DNA of 7,605 nucleotides, taken from positions 1 to 7,605 of the forward strand of contig DAIQOP010000188.1 of assembly GCA_036787815.1 (NCBI GenBank), written 5' to 3'. Numbering within the stretch: the first letter of the stretch is position 1; each line of letters begins with the position of its first letter. This DNA is from DATBAK01 sp036787815 (lineage in GTDB: Bacteria; Actinomycetota; Acidimicrobiia; IMCC26256; PALSA-610). The translations under genes were made by a program, and so were the position numbers. The notes below the pieces were generated by a model. The model saw nothing but the letters and a program-made list of their open reading frames with translations, did not search any database and had not been told where the DNA came from. Below are positions 6,077 through 7,605 of this stretch, piece after piece.

Positions 6077-6937
6077 TTACGCCAACCCGGCCAGGACCGC
6101 CTCGCGCATGACCTCGACGGGCGCCGCGGTTGCGGTCCAGCGTTCGAACGCGATCGCGCCCTGGTGCACCAGCATCCCGACGCCGTCGACCGTGGCCGCA
6201 CCCCTTGCTGCGGCCGCCTCGAGCAGCGGGGTCCGGCGCGGGTGGTAGACGAGGTCGGCCACGACCTGGCCGGGCCGGAAACGGTCGAGGTCGAGAGGCA
6301 GGAGCGCGAGCTCTGCACCCTCGTCGCGATCGGCCGTTCGGGCGGCCATCCCGATCGGGGTGGCGTTGACGATGAGGTCGCTCGAGCCGGCGGCGTCGGC
6401 GACCCCCGACCACTCGACTGCCGAGATGCCCGCGGCCAACGCGCACGCGTCGGCGGCGACGGCCTCGCGTCGGGCCGCGACCCGCACCTGCGCGCCCGCC
6501 TGCGCGAGCGCGAGCAGCACGGCCCGGCCCGCGCCTCCGGCTCCGAGCACGAGTGCCGCCATGCCCGCGGGGTCGTGGCCCGCTTCGCGTAGCGACCGGA
6601 GGAAGCCCTCGCCGTCGGTCGACTCCCCGACCAACGTCGCGCCCGGCCCCCGCGACACGCAGTTGACGCTCTGCAGTCGGGCCGCGTCGCCGCGCACCTC
6701 GTCGCACGCGGCGGCGGCATCGGCCTTGTGCGGCATCGTCACGCTCAGGCCCTCGAGGCCGAGGACACGGATCGCGTCGAGGGCCCGCGCACCGTCGCCC
6801 GCCGCGACCGGCAGCGCGACGAAGAGCCAGTCGAGACCGGTCGCCGCGAACGCCGCGTTGTGCATCGCGGGCGAGAGCGAGTGCCGTACGGGATCACCGA
6901 TGATCGCGGCGAGGTGCGTGTACCCGGACACGTTCAC
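6077..6937 (-). CDS. aroE: Shikimate dehydrogenase AroE
   Basis: AroE reduces 3-dehydroshikimate to shikimate with NADPH in the cytosolic pathway to chorismate. The 286-residue product has the full fold: the shikimate site SLSPAMHN (20-27), catalytic Lys71 in SVTMPHK, Asn92, and catalytic Asp108 in STDGEGF; then the Rossmann glycine motif GAGGAG (132-137), NATPIGM (191-197), and a C-terminal GVGMLVHQGAIAFERW with the substrate-contacting Gln259. Two small departures are seen: G-E-S-T-D where G-x-N-T-D is more usual, and A-R-R (155-157) in place of the common N-R-T. The basic residues still fit NADP binding. The GTG start overlaps the mltG stop as GTGA, and no strong Shine-Dalgarno is seen, so translation is probably coupled to mltG. 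It is followed by the DUF4388 gene after 115 bases. Aro and mltG genes beside pil genes recur in high-GC actinobacteria. Confidence 0.96.
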   Translation of the reverse strand: MNVSGYTHLAAIIGDPVRHSLSPAMHNAAFAATGLDWLFVALPVAAGDGARALDAIRVLGLEGLSVTMPHKADAAAACDEVRGDAARLQSVNCVSRGPGATLVGESTDGEGFLRSLREAGHDPAGMAALVLGAGGAGRAVLLALAQAGAQVRVAARREAVAADACALAAGISAVEWSGVADAAGSSDLIVNATPIGMAARTADRDEGAELALLPLDLDRFRPGQVVADLVYHPRRTPLLEAAAARGAATVDGVGMLVHQGAIAFERWTATAAPVEVMREAVLAGLA

Positions 6938-7379
6938 TGCAGCAACCCGGCCCGGCGCGCCGCTTGGACGTTCTTCAGGTGCTGCGCGTACGTCGTCGCG
7001 AACGCGTGGTGACCGTCGGTCCCGGCGACCACGTAGTACAGGTAATCGGTGGTGGCCGGATGCAGCGCGGCGACGATCGACGCCTTCGCGACCGCGCCGA
7101 TCGGAGTCGGCGGCAGGCCCGCGTGCAGATACGTGTTGTACGGCGACGGGGTCGCGCGATCGGCCGCGGTGTTCGACGCCTTGCGCACCTGGAGCGCGTA
7201 GAGCACGGTCGCGTCGATCTGCAACCGCATCGGGAGCCGCAACCGGTTGTCGATCACCGAGGCGATGAGCGGGCGGTCGCGTTCGAGCTTCGCCTCTTCC
7301 TGCACCATCGACGCGACGACGAGCACCTGGTAGGGCGTCAGGCCCCGCACGTGCACGCGAGCGAGGCCGGCGGCGTCAT
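6934..7379 (-). CDS. mltG: MltG endolytic transglycosylase (YceG-like), C-terminal part only
   Basis: MltG is a membrane-anchored lytic transglycosylase that cuts nascent glycan strands outside the cytoplasmic membrane. Only the second half of its catalytic domain is present, roughly 148 residues. Recognisable family blocks in order are GLTPYQVLVVASMVQEEAK, containing the Glu of the V-[EQ]-x-E motif; then ASVIDNRL, the M-R-L-Q-I-D-A-T-V-x-Y stretch, SPYNTYLHAGLPPTPI, and TDYLYYVVAGTDGHHAF. The N-terminal membrane anchor, LysM-like portion and first part of the catalytic domain are missing. The frame stays open upstream to 7521, but the residues beyond about 7380 resemble nothing in MltG and are an out-of-frame reading of the VapE-like tail. 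This is a broken gene or an assembly join. It ends in TGA overlapping the aroE start. Confidence 0.88.
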
Positions 7380-7605
7380 GTGCTCGAGCACCTCGGCGAT
7401 GCTTGCGTCCTGCCGCTCGCTGAGCCATTTTGAGATAGGACCTTTCCAGGCGTCTTCCTTGAAACGCAGTGCCTGTTCGGCGGTAGCGAGCGCCTCCAGC
7501 TCTGGCGTCTCCAGCCACCACTTCGCATCCGCCTTGAATCGCGTGACGGCCTCGGCCCAGAGTTGGTCGCGGTCGCGCTCCAGAGCCTCGCGGTCGATCA
7601 CACCA
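7338..7605 (-). CDS. VapE-like phage/plasmid primase-helicase, C-terminal fragment (runs off right edge)
   Basis: An open frame enters from the window edge and gives G-V-I-D-R-E-A-L-E-R-D-R-D-Q-L-W-A-E-A-V, then W-W-L-E-T-P-E and a closing S-I-A-E-V-L-E-H. This is the characteristic C-terminal end of virulence-associated E (VapE) family proteins, the superfamily 3-type helicases of phages, plasmids and integrated islands. The Gly codon before the GTG at 7601 fits the family, so that GTG is internal and the gene continues outside the window. Family-like sequence stops at about 7380. The last 13 residues (M-T-P-P-A-S onward) are mltG read in another frame up to a TGA at 7338. This stretch looks less GC-rich than the adjoining genes. 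A foreign origin relative to the pil/aro segment is inferred. Confidence 0.72.
   Translation of the reverse strand, partial: GVIDREALERDRDQLWAEAVTRFKADAKWWLETPELEALATAEQALRFKEDAWKGPISKWLSERQDASIAEVLEHMTPPASLACTCGA
7366..7382. other. Junction between VapE-like tail and truncated mltG
   Basis: Protein similarity switches here from the VapE frame (ending V-L-E-H at 7380) to the mltG frame (R-G-L-T-P-Y-Q beginning near 7350), with a frame change and an apparent change in base composition. No inverted repeat, target-site duplication or att-like repeat is obvious at the join. Both a true rearrangement and an assembly chimera fit. Confidence 0.6.

Noticed and set aside
5962..6720. Extension of the DUF4388 frame upstream into aroE
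   Set aside because: The extra residues are an Arg/Ser/Ala-rich off-frame reading of aroE. The PATAN domain starts just after the chosen start.
7380..7521. Extension of the mltG frame to 7521
   Set aside because: Residues upstream of about 7380 do not resemble MltG and are the off-frame reading of the VapE-like sequence.
1..7605. tRNA, rRNA, CRISPR array or complete insertion sequence
   Set aside because: No cloverleaf, rRNA-like sequence, regularly spaced long repeats, or transposase with terminal inverted repeats was seen on either strand.

Overview
The window is a GC-rich bacterial segment with every supported gene on the minus strand. The order (mltG, aroE, a DUF4388/PATAN protein, pilB, pilT, pilC), the frequent GTG starts and the protein sequences suggest a high-GC actinobacterium, probably of the Acidimicrobiia/Thermoleophilia type. 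That placement is inferred from gene order and sequence style, not from a search.

Read in the direction of transcription (right to left), the window holds: (1) the C-terminal end of a VapE-like phage/plasmid primase-helicase (about 7605-7380); (2) an abrupt join into the C-terminal half of mltG, a peptidoglycan endolytic transglycosylase (about 7379-6934); (3) aroE, shikimate dehydrogenase (6937-6077), overlapping the mltG stop by GTGA; (4) a DUF4388/PATAN-domain protein (5961-4924); (5) pilB, the pilus extension ATPase (4768-3086); (6) pilT, the retraction ATPase, carrying an extra N-terminal MshEN-like domain (2981-1395); (7) pilC, the inner-membrane platform protein (1402-173); (8) the first 17 codons of what looks like a tyrosine integrase (51-1), running off the left edge.

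PilB, PilT and PilC are the cytoplasmic motors and membrane platform of a type IV pilus. The PATAN protein beside them is a plausible motor regulator. PilB has a well-formed tandem MshEN (c-di-GMP-binding type) motif. PilT has a related but eroded one. The pilB and pilT leaders share an ordered set of short blocks ending in a FliA/WhiG-like promoter pattern (T[T/A]CAG, 15 nt, GCCGATACGG). Pilin and prepilin peptidase genes are not in the window.

Both edges carry mobile-element-type sequence: an integrase start on the left and a VapE tail on the right. The right join breaks mltG and is either a real rearrangement or an assembly chimera. No RNA gene, CRISPR array or complete insertion sequence was seen.
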